A stretch of DNA of 64,000 nucleotides from Pseudomonas grandcourensis. GTDB taxonomy: Bacteria; Pseudomonadota; Gammaproteobacteria; Pseudomonadales; Pseudomonadaceae. The position numbers were made by a program, and so were the translations under genes. The stretch covers positions 3,448,501-3,512,500 of the forward strand of contig NZ_CP150919.1 in assembly GCF_039909015.1 (NCBI RefSeq), read 5' to 3'. This document shows, in pieces, positions 34,487 through 43,507 of the stretch. Each line of letters starts with the position of its first letter. The first letter of the stretch is position 1. The notes below the pieces were generated by a model. That model worked only from the letters and a program-made list of their open reading frames with translations, made no database searches and was not told where the DNA came from.

Positions 34487-35413
34487 TTATTCGTCTCCCG
34501 GCGCCAGCAACAGATTGGGTGCCAGACGCTGATAACCGTCCTGGCTCAGGCGCATGTCGAGCATCAGGCTGGACAGGTCGGTCGATAACGCTTCGGCGTC
34601 CGCATCGTTCTCCAGATAGAGCAACTTCAGATAACAGTTACAACCGGGGCAGATTTCAGCGCGCAACGGCGCCTGGTTGGCGGCATGGCGATCATCTTCA
34701 AGGCTGAGGTATTCCAGGCCCTTGCTCTGCTCGCAATACACGCACTTGACCCGCACCACATGCCACTCGCAGGCGCACAGCGAACAGACCAGGTAACGCA
34801 AGCCGTTGTGCTTGCCACGATGGCGGATGACCCCGGCCATGGCCGGTGAGCCACAGGCCGGGCACTGGCTGAGACTGTCGCCGGCGGTCAGTGCCAGGTT
34901 CGGCGTACTCAACAGCCAGTGGCTCCAGGCTGTTTGCAGCGCCGCGCCGAGAAACGGCACCAACGCGGCCGGCAGCAGCGAATACTGGCCGCTGACCAAG
35001 GCTACCGCCCAGCTACGACGTTGCCCGGCACCAGCCATGCGCAAGGTGTCCACGGCGTCGGCCACGGCGGATTGCGGCGGTGCGTTATAGCGCTGCAACA
35101 AAGCATCGAGGTAAAGCTGCCAATCGTCTTCGCGCGCCAGGCTGTCGGCCGCGAACGGCGGCAAGCCGTGTTGCTGGCACAATTCGATGCGTTGTCGGTC
35201 GAGGGGTGCGCTTGAGGGCGGGTCGTCCAGCACCTGTTGCTGCACCCGGCACAACCCGGCGATCAGGCGCAGGTAATCGGCCAGCGGGTGCCCTTCGGCC
35301 AGGGTTTCCAGGCGCTGGGCGCGCAGGCTGAATAGGTTATGCGGTGGCATGTACAGAAACGGCGGCGAACTGGCCGCCGCTTCGATTTCTCCAGGTTCGA
35401 GGATGGTTGGCAA
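34487..35413 (-). CDS. fdhE: Formate dehydrogenase accessory protein FdhE
   Basis: This 308-residue rubredoxin-like accessory protein binds the formate dehydrogenase complex for maturation. Zinc/iron-binding pairs are visible in CPACGSPAMAG, CSLCACEW, CVYCEQSKG and CPGCNCYLKLLYLE. It begins with LEPGEIEAAASSPPFLYMPP. It lies 3 bp after fdnI and so is part of the same transcript. Confidence 0.95.
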   Translation of the reverse strand: MPTILEPGEIEAAASSPPFLYMPPHNLFSLRAQRLETLAEGHPLADYLRLIAGLCRVQQQVLDDPPSSAPLDRQRIELCQQHGLPPFAADSLAREDDWQLYLDALLQRYNAPPQSAVADAVDTLRMAGAGQRRSWAVALVSGQYSLLPAALVPFLGAALQTAWSHWLLSTPNLALTAGDSLSQCPACGSPAMAGVIRHRGKHNGLRYLVCSLCACEWHVVRVKCVYCEQSKGLEYLSLEDDRHAANQAPLRAEICPGCNCYLKLLYLENDADAEALSTDLSSLMLDMRLSQDGYQRLAPNLLLAPGDE

Positions 35414-35416
35414 ATG

Positions 35417-36082
35417 TCAGCCCTTTTTAGTGATCGGTCGCTCGGGAGCTTCGTCGCGGGTCTCATCTTGAGTCACTTGGCGATACCAGAGTTCGTGATG
35501 TTTCCTGGCCCAGCCGCGGCTGACCCTGCCGTGCAACATGGCGCTGACCGAGCCCTTGATCCAGATGCCGGCGTAGATGTGCACGATGATGCTCAGGATC
35601 AGCACGAAACCGGCCAGCGCATGCAGCAACATCGCCCAGCGTATCGTGGTGATGCCGAAATACTCGCTGAAGTACGCACGCCAGATCACCAGCCCGCTGA
35701 ACAACAGCACCAGCATGCACAGCAGTAAAGTCCAGAACAGCAGCTTCTGCCCGGGGTTGTATTTGCCGATGGGCGGGACGCCCTCCTCTTCATTTTTCAT
35801 CACCCGGTCGATGCGCTTGAGCCACAGGCGATCATTGGCGATGAAGTAGTTGGCGCGCCAGAAGCGCAGCACCAGGCCGAGGAACAGCAGGAACATCAGC
35901 ACGCCCATGAACGGATGCAGGATGCGTGTCCATGGCCCGCCGCCGAACAGGTTGCTCAGCCAGAACAGCGCCGGATGGAACAGCGCCAACCCGGACAGCC
36001 CGGCCATGAGGAACAGAATCGCCACCAGCCAGTGATTGGTGCGCTGATTGCTGGTGTAGCGCAGGATCGTCTTGTTGCTCAT
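35417..36082 (-). CDS. fdnI: Formate dehydrogenase cytochrome b556 (gamma) subunit
   Basis: This 221-residue inner-membrane protein with four helices carries the heme-binding histidines ([57 protein letters not shown]). It transfers electrons from the iron-sulfur subunit to quinone. Its start overlaps the beta subunit end by 4 bp. The name follows the N-type enzyme; the O-type (FdoI) has the same layout. Confidence 0.93.
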   Translation of the reverse strand: MSNKTILRYTSNQRTNHWLVAILFLMAGLSGLALFHPALFWLSNLFGGGPWTRILHPFMGVLMFLLFLGLVLRFWRANYFIANDRLWLKRIDRVMKNEEEGVPPIGKYNPGQKLLFWTLLLCMLVLLFSGLVIWRAYFSEYFGITTIRWAMLLHALAGFVLILSIIVHIYAGIWIKGSVSAMLHGRVSRGWARKHHELWYRQVTQDETRDEAPERPITKKG

Positions 36083-37014
36083 GGCCTGCCCTCCCCACGG
36101 GGATCGAAGGTATGCACCGACGGATCGACTTCATGCACGGCGGTGTCCGGCGGCTGCGGATGTTCATCCTCTTCGACGATTTGCGGGCCGACGCGCACGT
36201 AGTGGAAGAACCCGGCCAGCACCGCCGCGCCCATGGCCAGCAGCGCTAGGGGTTTGCTGATGCCTTTCCACAACCCCACCAACGGACTGATCGCCGGGTG
36301 ATCGGGCAAGCCGGCGTACAGCCTTGGTGTATCGGCGTGGTGCAGCACGTACATCACGTGGGTGCCGCCGACGCCTTCGGGGTCGTACAGGCCGGCGTTT
36401 TCAAAGCCCCGGCTCTTGAGGTCGACGATGCGCTCGGCCGCATGCTCCTTCATGTCGTCCTTGGAGCCGAACACGATGGCACCGGTCGGGCAGGTTTTCA
36501 CGCAGGCCGGTTCCAGCCCTACCGCCACCCGGTCCGAGCACAAGGTGCATTTGTAGGCCTTGTGATCCTTTTGCGAGATGCGCGGGATGTTGAACGGACA
36601 CCCGGTGATGCAATAGCCGCAACCGATGCAATGATCCTGATCGAAATCGACGATGCCGTTGACGTGCTTGATGATTGCCCCCGGGCTGGGGCATGCCGCC
36701 AGGCAGCCGGGCTCGGCGCAATGCATGCAGCCGTCCTTGCGGATCAGCCATTCCAGGTTGCCGGCGTCGGTCTCGTGCTCGGTGAAGCGCATCAACGTCC
36801 AGGTTTCTGCGGTTAGGTCTTGCGGGTTGTCGTAGGTGCCATGGTTATGGCCGACCTCGTCACGCAACTCGTTCCATTCCGAACAGGCGACCTGGCAGGC
36901 CTTGCAGCCGATGCATTTGGTGGTGTCGATCAGCTTGGCGACTTCCTCCATGCCGCGCACCGAGGGTGCGGGTGTGGTGGTGGCCGAGCGGGCAATGATG
37001 TCTTGGCTGGCCAT
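36079..37014 (-). CDS. fdnH: Formate dehydrogenase iron-sulfur (beta) subunit
   Basis: This 311-residue protein has four ferredoxin-type [4Fe-4S] motifs: [51 protein letters not shown], and [25 protein letters not shown]. One C-terminal membrane helix (about 260-282) anchors it to the gamma subunit. It relays electrons from the molybdenum/tungsten site to heme b. The start codon falls directly after the alpha subunit stop. Confidence 0.95.
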   Translation of the reverse strand: MASQDIIARSATTTPAPSVRGMEEVAKLIDTTKCIGCKACQVACSEWNELRDEVGHNHGTYDNPQDLTAETWTLMRFTEHETDAGNLEWLIRKDGCMHCAEPGCLAACPSPGAIIKHVNGIVDFDQDHCIGCGYCITGCPFNIPRISQKDHKAYKCTLCSDRVAVGLEPACVKTCPTGAIVFGSKDDMKEHAAERIVDLKSRGFENAGLYDPEGVGGTHVMYVLHHADTPRLYAGLPDHPAISPLVGLWKGISKPLALLAMGAAVLAGFFHYVRVGPQIVEEDEHPQPPDTAVHEVDPSVHTFDPRGEGRP

Positions 37015-40000
37015 TTAGACTTTCTCCACGTTGACCAGGAATGACTTGGATTCCGGGGTCTGGGTGTTGCCATCGCCGAGGAACGGCACCAGGGTGTTGG
37101 TCAGGTAACCGTGGCGCGTAAGGCCGGTAAAGCCCCAGTGCAACGGAATGCCGATCTGGTGCACCACCTGATTGTTGACCTGCAGCGGACGAATCCGCTT
37201 GGTCACCACGGCCACCGCTTCGATGAAGCCACGCTTGCTGCTGACCCGTACCTTATCGCCTGCGACGATGCCTTTTTCCTTGGCCAGCACTTCGCCGATT
37301 TCCACGAACTGCTCCGGCTGGGCAATCGCGTTGAGCTTGCAATGCTTGCTCCAGAAGTGGAAATGCTCGGTCAGCCGGTAACTGGTGGCGGCGTACGGGT
37401 AATCCTTGGCCACGCCGAGGGAGTCCCACACCGAATCGAAGATCCGCGCCGCCGGGTTGCTGGTGGCTTTCTTGTTTTGCGGGTGCAGCGGGTTGATGCC
37501 GATCGGCGTCTCGAACGGCTCGTAGTGTTCGGGGAACGGGCCTTCGTTCATCTTGTCGACGGCGAAGAATCGGGCCACGCCCTCGGGGTTCATGATGAAC
37601 GGGTTCATTCCCGCTTCCGGCGGTACGTCGGCCTTGTAGTCCGGCACGTCGGTGCCGCCCCAGGTTTTGCCGTTCCACCACACCAGGCGTTTTTTCGGAT
37701 CCCACGGCTTGCCTTGCGGGTCCGCCGAGGCGCGGTTGTAGAGAATCCGCCGATTGGCCGGCCAGGCCCAGGCCCAGCCTTGATGCTGGTGCATGCCGTA
37801 CGGGTCATTGTTGTCGCGGCGGGCCATCTGGTTGCCCAGTTCGGTCCAGCTGCCGCAGAAAATCCAGCAACCGGACGCCGTGCTGCCGTCATCCTTGAGT
37901 TGACCAAACCCGGCCAGTTGTGAATTGCCCTTGATTGCCGCGCCCGTCGCGTCGGTGAAGTCCGTGGTGGCGTAGCCGTTGATTTCCTTGGCCAGTTCTT
38001 CAGGCGAAGGCTCGTCGGGGATTTTGTACGCCCACGACAATTTGAGCATCGGATCGGGGTATTTGCCGCCATTGGCCTGATAGCGCTGGCGCAAACGCAG
38101 GAACAGCTCGCTCATGATGCGGATGTCGGTGCGCGCTTCGCCGGGGCCGTCCGCGCCCTTCCAGTGCCATTGCAGCCAGCGGCTGCTGTTGACCAGCGAG
38201 CCGTCTTCTTCGGCAAAGCAGGTGGTGGGCAGGCGAATGACTTCGGTCTGGATCTCGGCGCTGTTCACGTCATTGTACGGCCCGACCTTTTGCCAGAACT
38301 CCGAGGTTTCGGTGGCCAGCGGATCCATCACCACCAGCCACTTCAACTTCACCAACGCCAGCATCACCCGGTTTTTGTCCGGCAGCGCCGCGATAGGGTT
38401 GAAGCCCTGGCACATGTAGCCGTTGACCTTGCCCTGGCCCATCAGGTCGAACACCTTAAGGATGTCGTACTGGGGAATGTCCAGTTTCGGCAGGTAGTCG
38501 TAGGCCCAGTTGTTCTCGGCCGTGGCGTTGGCGCCGTACCAGGCTTTCATCAAGCTGACGTGGAATTTGCCGTAGTTCTGCCAGTAGGACAGTTGCCCCG
38601 GGCGCAACGGTTTTTGCGTGCGTTTGACGATGTAGGCGTTGTAGTCCTGTTCGGCATCGCCGGGTAACGTGAGGTAGCCCGGCAGTGAGTTGGACAACAA
38701 GCCCAGGTCTGTCAGCCCCTGGATGTTGGAGTGCCCGCGCAAGGCATTCACGCCCCCGCCCGGCATGCCGACGTTGCCCAGCAGCAGTTGAACCATCGCC
38801 GCGCTGCGGATCATCTGCGCGCCAGTCGAGTGCTGGGTCCAGCCCAGTGCATAGAGAATGGTCATGGTCTTGCCCGGCGTCGAGCAAGTGGCGATCTCCT
38901 CCCAGATTTTCTGCATGGCATCGACCGGCATGCCGCAGATCTGGCTCGCCAGGTCGATGTTGTAGCGGCTGTAATGCTGCTTCATCAATTGATAGACGCA
39001 GCGTGGGTCCTGCAGGGTCGGGTCGACTTTGGCAAAACCGTCTTCACCGAGCTCATAGCCCCAACCGGATTTATCGGTATAGAGACGCTTGGCCGCGTCG
39101 TAGCCGCTGAAGATCCCGTCCTCGAAGCCATAGCCGGCTCTGACGATGAACGACACGTCGGTGTAGTTGCGCACGTACTCGTGCTGGATCTTGTCCTCGG
39201 TCAGCAGGTAATTGATCAGCCCGCCCATGAAGGCGATGTCGGTACCGGTGCGGATCGGCGCGTAATAGTCGGCCACCGAGGCGGTCCGGGTAAAACGCGG
39301 ATCGACCACGATCAGCCGCGCCTTGTTGTGCGCCTTGGCTTCGGTCACCCATTTGAAGCCGCACGGGTGCGCTTCTGCTGCGTTGCCGCCCATCACCAGG
39401 ACCAGATTCGCGTTGGCGATATCGGTCCAGGTATTGGTCATGGCACCACGGCCGTACGTCGGGGCAAGACTTGCCACCGTCGGGCCGTGTCAGACACGCG
39501 CCTGGTTATCGAACCCCAGCATGCCGAGACTGCGAACCACCTTGTGGGTGATGTAGCCGGCTTCGTTGGACGCCGCCGATGCCGCGAGGAAACCGGTGGT
39601 CAGCCAGCGGTTCACCGTTTGGCCCTGGGCGTTCTTCTCGACGAAGTTGGCGTCGCGGTCGGCCTTCATCAGGTCGGCGATGCGATCGAGGGCTTCATCC
39701 CAGGAGACGCGGGTCCACTCGGTGCTGCCGGGTTTGCGCACCTGCGGGTATTGCAGGCGGCCGGGGCTGTGAATGAAGTCCAGCAGGCCTGCGCCTTTGG
39801 GGCACAGGGTGCCGCGGTTGACCGGGTGGTCGGCGTCACCTTCGATGTGGATGATGTTTTGCGCGACATTCTTCGACGTATCGCCCTGGCTGTACATGAT
39901 CAAGCCGCAACCGACCGAGCAATACGGGCAGGTGTTGCGGGTTTCATGGGTGTGGGCGAGCTTGAAGTGACGCACCTGTTCGGCAAAGGCAACCGTCGGG

Positions 40001-40080
40001 GCCATGCCCAACGCGCCCAGGCTAGAGCCTGCAAGGCCGATACCGGCGACCTTGAAGAACTGACGACGGCTGAGATCCAT
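37015..40080 (-). CDS. fdnG: Selenocysteine-containing formate dehydrogenase major (alpha) subunit
   Basis: One 1021-residue protein is interrupted on paper by a TGA at 39490-39492, read as selenocysteine 197 (QARV-U-HGPTV). The start is the ATG at 40080, with AGGAG upstream. The Tat signal has SRRQFFK. A [4Fe-4S] site is formed by C51, C54, C58 (CPYCSVGCG) and C93 (GTLCPKG). The molybdopterin domains follow, including MGGNAAEAHPCGFKW. It oxidises formate at the periplasmic face, feeding electrons to fdnH and fdnI. A SECIS hairpin follows the UGA, and the whole selenocysteine apparatus lies downstream in the same operon. A conventional gene caller would split or shorten it. Confidence 0.96.
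39452..39492 (-). promoter_or_regulatory. SECIS element and selenocysteine UGA codon of fdnG
   Basis: In the mRNA the UGA (39490-39492) is followed 14 bases later by the hairpin GGCAA-GUC-UUGCC (39475 to 39463) inside a longer imperfect stem, GGCCCGACGG ... CCGACGUACGGCC. The distance and the GUCU apical loop agree with the E. coli fdnG SECIS bound by SelB. Confidence 0.85.
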
Positions 40081-40391
40081 CGTGCACTCCTGATCAGGTG
40101 GAACCCGGAACATGGCCGGGCTTTTTTGAACAACCACGGTCGGGGCAGTCTGGCTGCCGACACTACAAACTGTAGTCAATGCTGTCGAATTCACCATGAC
40201 AGCCGACTGTCGGGCGATTCCCCGATGCGAGCCAGGGCATCCAACCTGTGGGAGCGAGCCTGCTCGCGAAGAGGCCGGCAAATCCGGCATTAATGTCGAC
40301 TGACACTACGCCTCGCGAGCAGGCTCGCTCCTACAGGGATTGGCGCTTATCATGGCAGCCATGTTTAACCCGGCCTTTATGAGATTTGCGC
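40081..40391. other. Divergent region between fdnG and the MalY-like gene
   Basis: There is no gene. It holds the fdnG promoter area, a short palindrome CCGAC-T-GTCGG (40203-40213) and the REPIN listed separately. I searched for an Anr/Fnr box (TTGAT-N4-ATCAA) and did not see a good one. Confidence 0.4.
40246..40338. repeat. REPIN (two inverted REP elements)
   Basis: A REP (CTGTGGGAGCGAGCCTGCTC, 40246-40273) and its inverted partner (CGAGCAGGCTCGCTCCTACAG within 40311-40337) flank about 37 bp that include a CCGG-rich stem. This is the standard Pseudomonas REPIN structure mobilised by RAYT transposases. No RAYT gene is in the window. Confidence 0.85.
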
Positions 40392-41546
40392 ATGACTTTC
40401 GATTTTGATCAGGTGTTCGACCGCCATAACACCGGCAGTACCAAGTGGAGCCGCTACCCGGCCGACGTGTTGCCGATGTGGGTCGCCGACATGGATTTCG
40501 CCGCGCCGCCGGTGATCATCCAGGCCCTGCAAAAGCGACTGGAACACCCGATGGTCGGCTACAGCGTGGCCCAGGATGACCTGCGCGAGGCAATCGTTGC
40601 CGACCTCTGGAACAAGTACGCCTGGCGCGTCGAGCCCCAGGAGCTGATTTTCCTGCCGGGTGTCGAGTCCGGTTTCAACATGGCGTTGAAGGCACTGGTG
40701 CAGGCGCCACAGAACGTCGTGGTCCAGGTTCCAAACTACCCGCCGCTGCGCCATGCGCCGGGCCACTGGGGTCTGAACAAGGTCGAACTGAATTTCGATG
40801 GGCAAGCCGACGGCACCTACACCACGCCGCTCGATACCCTCAGTCAGTCGCTGCAAGGCGGTGGCGCACTGCTGCTGAGCAACCCGCACAACCCGCTGGG
40901 CAAGGCCTTCCCCCGCGCAGAACTGCAAGCCATTGCCGACATTTGCCTTGAGCACGATGCCTGGATCATTTCCGACGAGATCCACGCCGAGTTGTGCTTC
41001 GACGGTCGCCAGCACATTCCCATGGCGACCCTGAGCCCGCAAGTCGCCCAGCGCACCATCACGCTGATGTCGGCGAGCAAGGCCTACAACATCGCCGGCC
41101 TGAAGACCTCGTTCATGATCATCCAGGACCGTCACCTGCGCGAGAAGGTCAACCACGCGCGTTGCGGCATGGTCGACAGCGTCAATCCGCTGGGCATGGA
41201 AGCCACCCGCGTCGCCTACAGCGAAGCCGCGCCATGGCTGGCCGAGTTGAAGGTCTACCTGCAAGGCAACCGCGACTTCCTCGCCGAGGCCGTGCGCACC
41301 CGCCTGCCGGGCATCACCATGAACCTGCCGCAAAGCACCTACCTGGCATGGCTCGACTGCACGGCACTGGGGCTGGACGACCCGCAGCAGTTCTTCCTCG
41401 AACAGGCCAAGGTGGGTTTGAGCGCCGGCCTGGACTTCGGCGATGACTGCAAACAGTTCGTACGCCTGAACTTCGGCTGCCCACGCTCGCTGCTGGAAGA
41501 AGGCATTGCGCGGATGGAGCGCAGCTTGCGCCATCTCAAGGCCTGA
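40392..41546 (+). CDS. MalY/PatB-type PLP-dependent aminotransferase / C-S beta-lyase
   Basis: This 384-residue fold-type I PLP protein starts at the ATG at 40392. The MalY/PatB hallmark NTGSTKWSRYPADVLPMWVADMDF opens it. NPHNPLGK, SDEIHAELCF and the PLP-Lys motif SASKAYNIAGLK (Lys230) follow, then LNFGCPRSLLEEGI near the end. Members cleave cystathionine or cysteine conjugates. The substrate is not determinable here. It stands alone, convergent to the hybrid kinase gene. Confidence 0.88.
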   Translation: MTFDFDQVFDRHNTGSTKWSRYPADVLPMWVADMDFAAPPVIIQALQKRLEHPMVGYSVAQDDLREAIVADLWNKYAWRVEPQELIFLPGVESGFNMALKALVQAPQNVVVQVPNYPPLRHAPGHWGLNKVELNFDGQADGTYTTPLDTLSQSLQGGGALLLSNPHNPLGKAFPRAELQAIADICLEHDAWIISDEIHAELCFDGRQHIPMATLSPQVAQRTITLMSASKAYNIAGLKTSFMIIQDRHLREKVNHARCGMVDSVNPLGMEATRVAYSEAAPWLAELKVYLQGNRDFLAEAVRTRLPGITMNLPQSTYLAWLDCTALGLDDPQQFFLEQAKVGLSAGLDFGDDCKQFVRLNFGCPRSLLEEGIARMERSLRHLKA

Positions 41547-41574
41547 CCCGCCTCTGGCCCGCGCAACCGCCGCC

Positions 41575-43494
41575 TCACTTCATTGCCAGGGCAATGATTT
41601 CCACCAGGTTGAGTTGGGTAAAAGGTTTCGACAAACGTGGCAGACGCGCGGCAAAGCCTTCCAGCCGTTCGGCATAACCGGTGGCGAGGATGATCGGCAC
41701 GCTCGGTCGCAAGAGACTGATGGCATTGGCCAGTTGCGCGCCACTCATCTGTGGCATGGCCATGTCGGTGATCACCAGATCGATCTCCGGTTCACAGCTG
41801 AACAGCTCCAGCGCCCTGGCGCCGGAAGCCGCGCTGATGACCCGGTGCCCAAGGTCCTCGAGCAGCAGGCTGGTGCTGGTCAACACCAGGCTGTCATCGT
41901 CCACCACCAGTACGCACAGCCCAGGCACTGTCACGGCCACCGCTTCGGCGACCGGTTGCACCGCTGCACCACGGGTCGCGACCGGCAACCAGAGTTCGGC
42001 GCTCGTGCCATGGTCCTTCCGGCTCTTGAGGATGAAGCGTCCGCCCAGTTGTTCAATCAAACCGTGAACCATCGACAACCCCAGGCCCGTGCCTTTGCCG
42101 ACGCCCTTGGTGGTAAAGAACGGGTCCATCGCCGAGGCCAGCGTGGCTTCATCCATGCCCTCGCCGGTATCGGCAATGCTCAGGCAGACATAACGCCCCG
42201 CGGCCAGGGATGAGGCACCGTTGTCGGATAATTCCTCGGTCCTGGCATTGAAGGTGATGGTGCCGCCGTGGGGCATGGCGTCACGGGCATTGGTTGCCAG
42301 GTTCAGTACGGCCAGCTCCAGTTGATTGACGTCTGCCATCACCGGTTCAAGATCCTCGGGAAAGCGCGTTTCGATTTTCACCGAAGGCCCCAGGGAACTA
42401 CGCAACAGCCCGGAAATGCCGTCCACCAAGGTCGGTATCCGCACCGGTTCCGACTTGAGCTCCTGGCGTCGGGCAAACGCCAGCATGCGCTGGGTCAGGG
42501 AAACCCCGCGCAAGGCACCCTGGGTGGCGTTGTCGATCAGGCGGGTTACTTTGGGATCGTCCGTCACACGTTTGCGCACGATTTCCAGATTGCCGAGGAT
42601 CACCGTCAGCAGGTTGTTGAAGTCGTGGGCGATCCCGCCGCTGAGCTGGCCGATGGCCTGCATTTTCTGCGCCTGGAACAGGGCCTCACGGGTTTGCTCC
42701 AGCGCCTGCTGCGCCTGGGTGACTTCAGTGATGTCCCGGGTGATCTTGGCAAAACCGAGCAAGGTGCCGGTGTCACCCCGGATCGGATCGACAATGACAT
42801 GGGCGAGGAACCGCGTACCGTCCTTGCGCACCCTCCAGCCCTTGTTTTCAAAGCGCCCTTCACGAACGGCGATGTCCAGCGTCCGTTGTGGCTCGCAGGC
42901 ATCGCGATCCTCCGGGGTGTAGAACATCGAAAAATGCTGGCCAATGACCTCTTCCGGCAAGTAACCCTTGATGCGCTGGGCGCCCGGGTTCCAGTTGCTC
43001 ACCCGTCCGTCCGGGGAAAGCATGTAGATCGCATAGTCAGTGACACTCTGCACCAGCAGGCGGAACTGCTGCTCGCTTTGCTTGAGGATTTCCTCGGCCA
43101 TTTTGCGATCGGTCAGGTCCCGGGTGATCTTGGCGAAACCCAGCAAGGTACCCGACGGGTCGAAGATCGGATCGATGACCACATGGGACCAGAAATGCGT
43201 GCCGTCCTTGCGCACCCGCCAACCTTCGCCCTCGAAACGCCCTTCACGAATCGCCGTGTCCAGTGCCCGCTGGGGCAAGCCGGCTCGCCGATCGTCATCG
43301 GTGTAGAAGCGCGAGAAATGCTGACCGAGGATTTCCGCCTCCTCATAGCCCTTGAATCGCCTGGCGCCGGCATTCCAGCTGGTAATGACGCCGTCGGGAT
43401 CAAGCATGTAGATCGCATAGTCAATCACCGCGTCGATCAATAGCCGAAAACGACCGTCTTCGATGGCACTGACCCTGGTTCGATCTTCGCTCAT
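41575..43494 (-). CDS. PAS-PAS hybrid sensor histidine kinase
   Basis: This 639-residue soluble hybrid kinase starts at MSEDRTRVSAIEDG (43494); three more codons are possible upstream. Two tandem PAS domains (about 15-135 and 140-265) are strongly alike. Both contain DYAIYMLxPDG, WNxGAxRxKGY, GQHFSxFYT, a VRKDGTxF strand and LLGFAKITRDxT. A HisKA domain follows with the phosphorylated His in LSGGIAHDFNNLLTVILGN, then the ATPase domain (NLATNARDAMPHGG, ADTGEGMD, GKGTGLGLSMVHG). Last is a receiver domain with DLVITDMAMPQMSG. No membrane segment is seen, so it senses a cytoplasmic signal such as redox or light. No HPt or separate regulator lies next to it. Confidence 0.9.
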   Translation of the reverse strand: MSEDRTRVSAIEDGRFRLLIDAVIDYAIYMLDPDGVITSWNAGARRFKGYEEAEILGQHFSRFYTDDDRRAGLPQRALDTAIREGRFEGEGWRVRKDGTHFWSHVVIDPIFDPSGTLLGFAKITRDLTDRKMAEEILKQSEQQFRLLVQSVTDYAIYMLSPDGRVSNWNPGAQRIKGYLPEEVIGQHFSMFYTPEDRDACEPQRTLDIAVREGRFENKGWRVRKDGTRFLAHVIVDPIRGDTGTLLGFAKITRDITEVTQAQQALEQTREALFQAQKMQAIGQLSGGIAHDFNNLLTVILGNLEIVRKRVTDDPKVTRLIDNATQGALRGVSLTQRMLAFARRQELKSEPVRIPTLVDGISGLLRSSLGPSVKIETRFPEDLEPVMADVNQLELAVLNLATNARDAMPHGGTITFNARTEELSDNGASSLAAGRYVCLSIADTGEGMDEATLASAMDPFFTTKGVGKGTGLGLSMVHGLIEQLGGRFILKSRKDHGTSAELWLPVATRGAAVQPVAEAVAVTVPGLCVLVVDDDSLVLTSTSLLLEDLGHRVISAASGARALELFSCEPEIDLVITDMAMPQMSGAQLANAISLLRPSVPIILATGYAERLEGFAARLPRLSKPFTQLNLVEIIALAMK

Positions 43495-43507
43495 TGATCC
43501 CACCGCC

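Noticed and set aside
39490..39492. In-frame stop in fdnG taken as a pseudogene
   Set aside because: The TGA sits at the position of the E. coli Sec196 codon, is followed by a SECIS-like hairpin, and selA, selB and selC are in the same operon.
38731..40293. 520-codon plus-strand frame antisense to fdnG
   Set aside because: fdnG is certain from its motifs and operon; the antisense frame has no features and crosses the Sec codon region.
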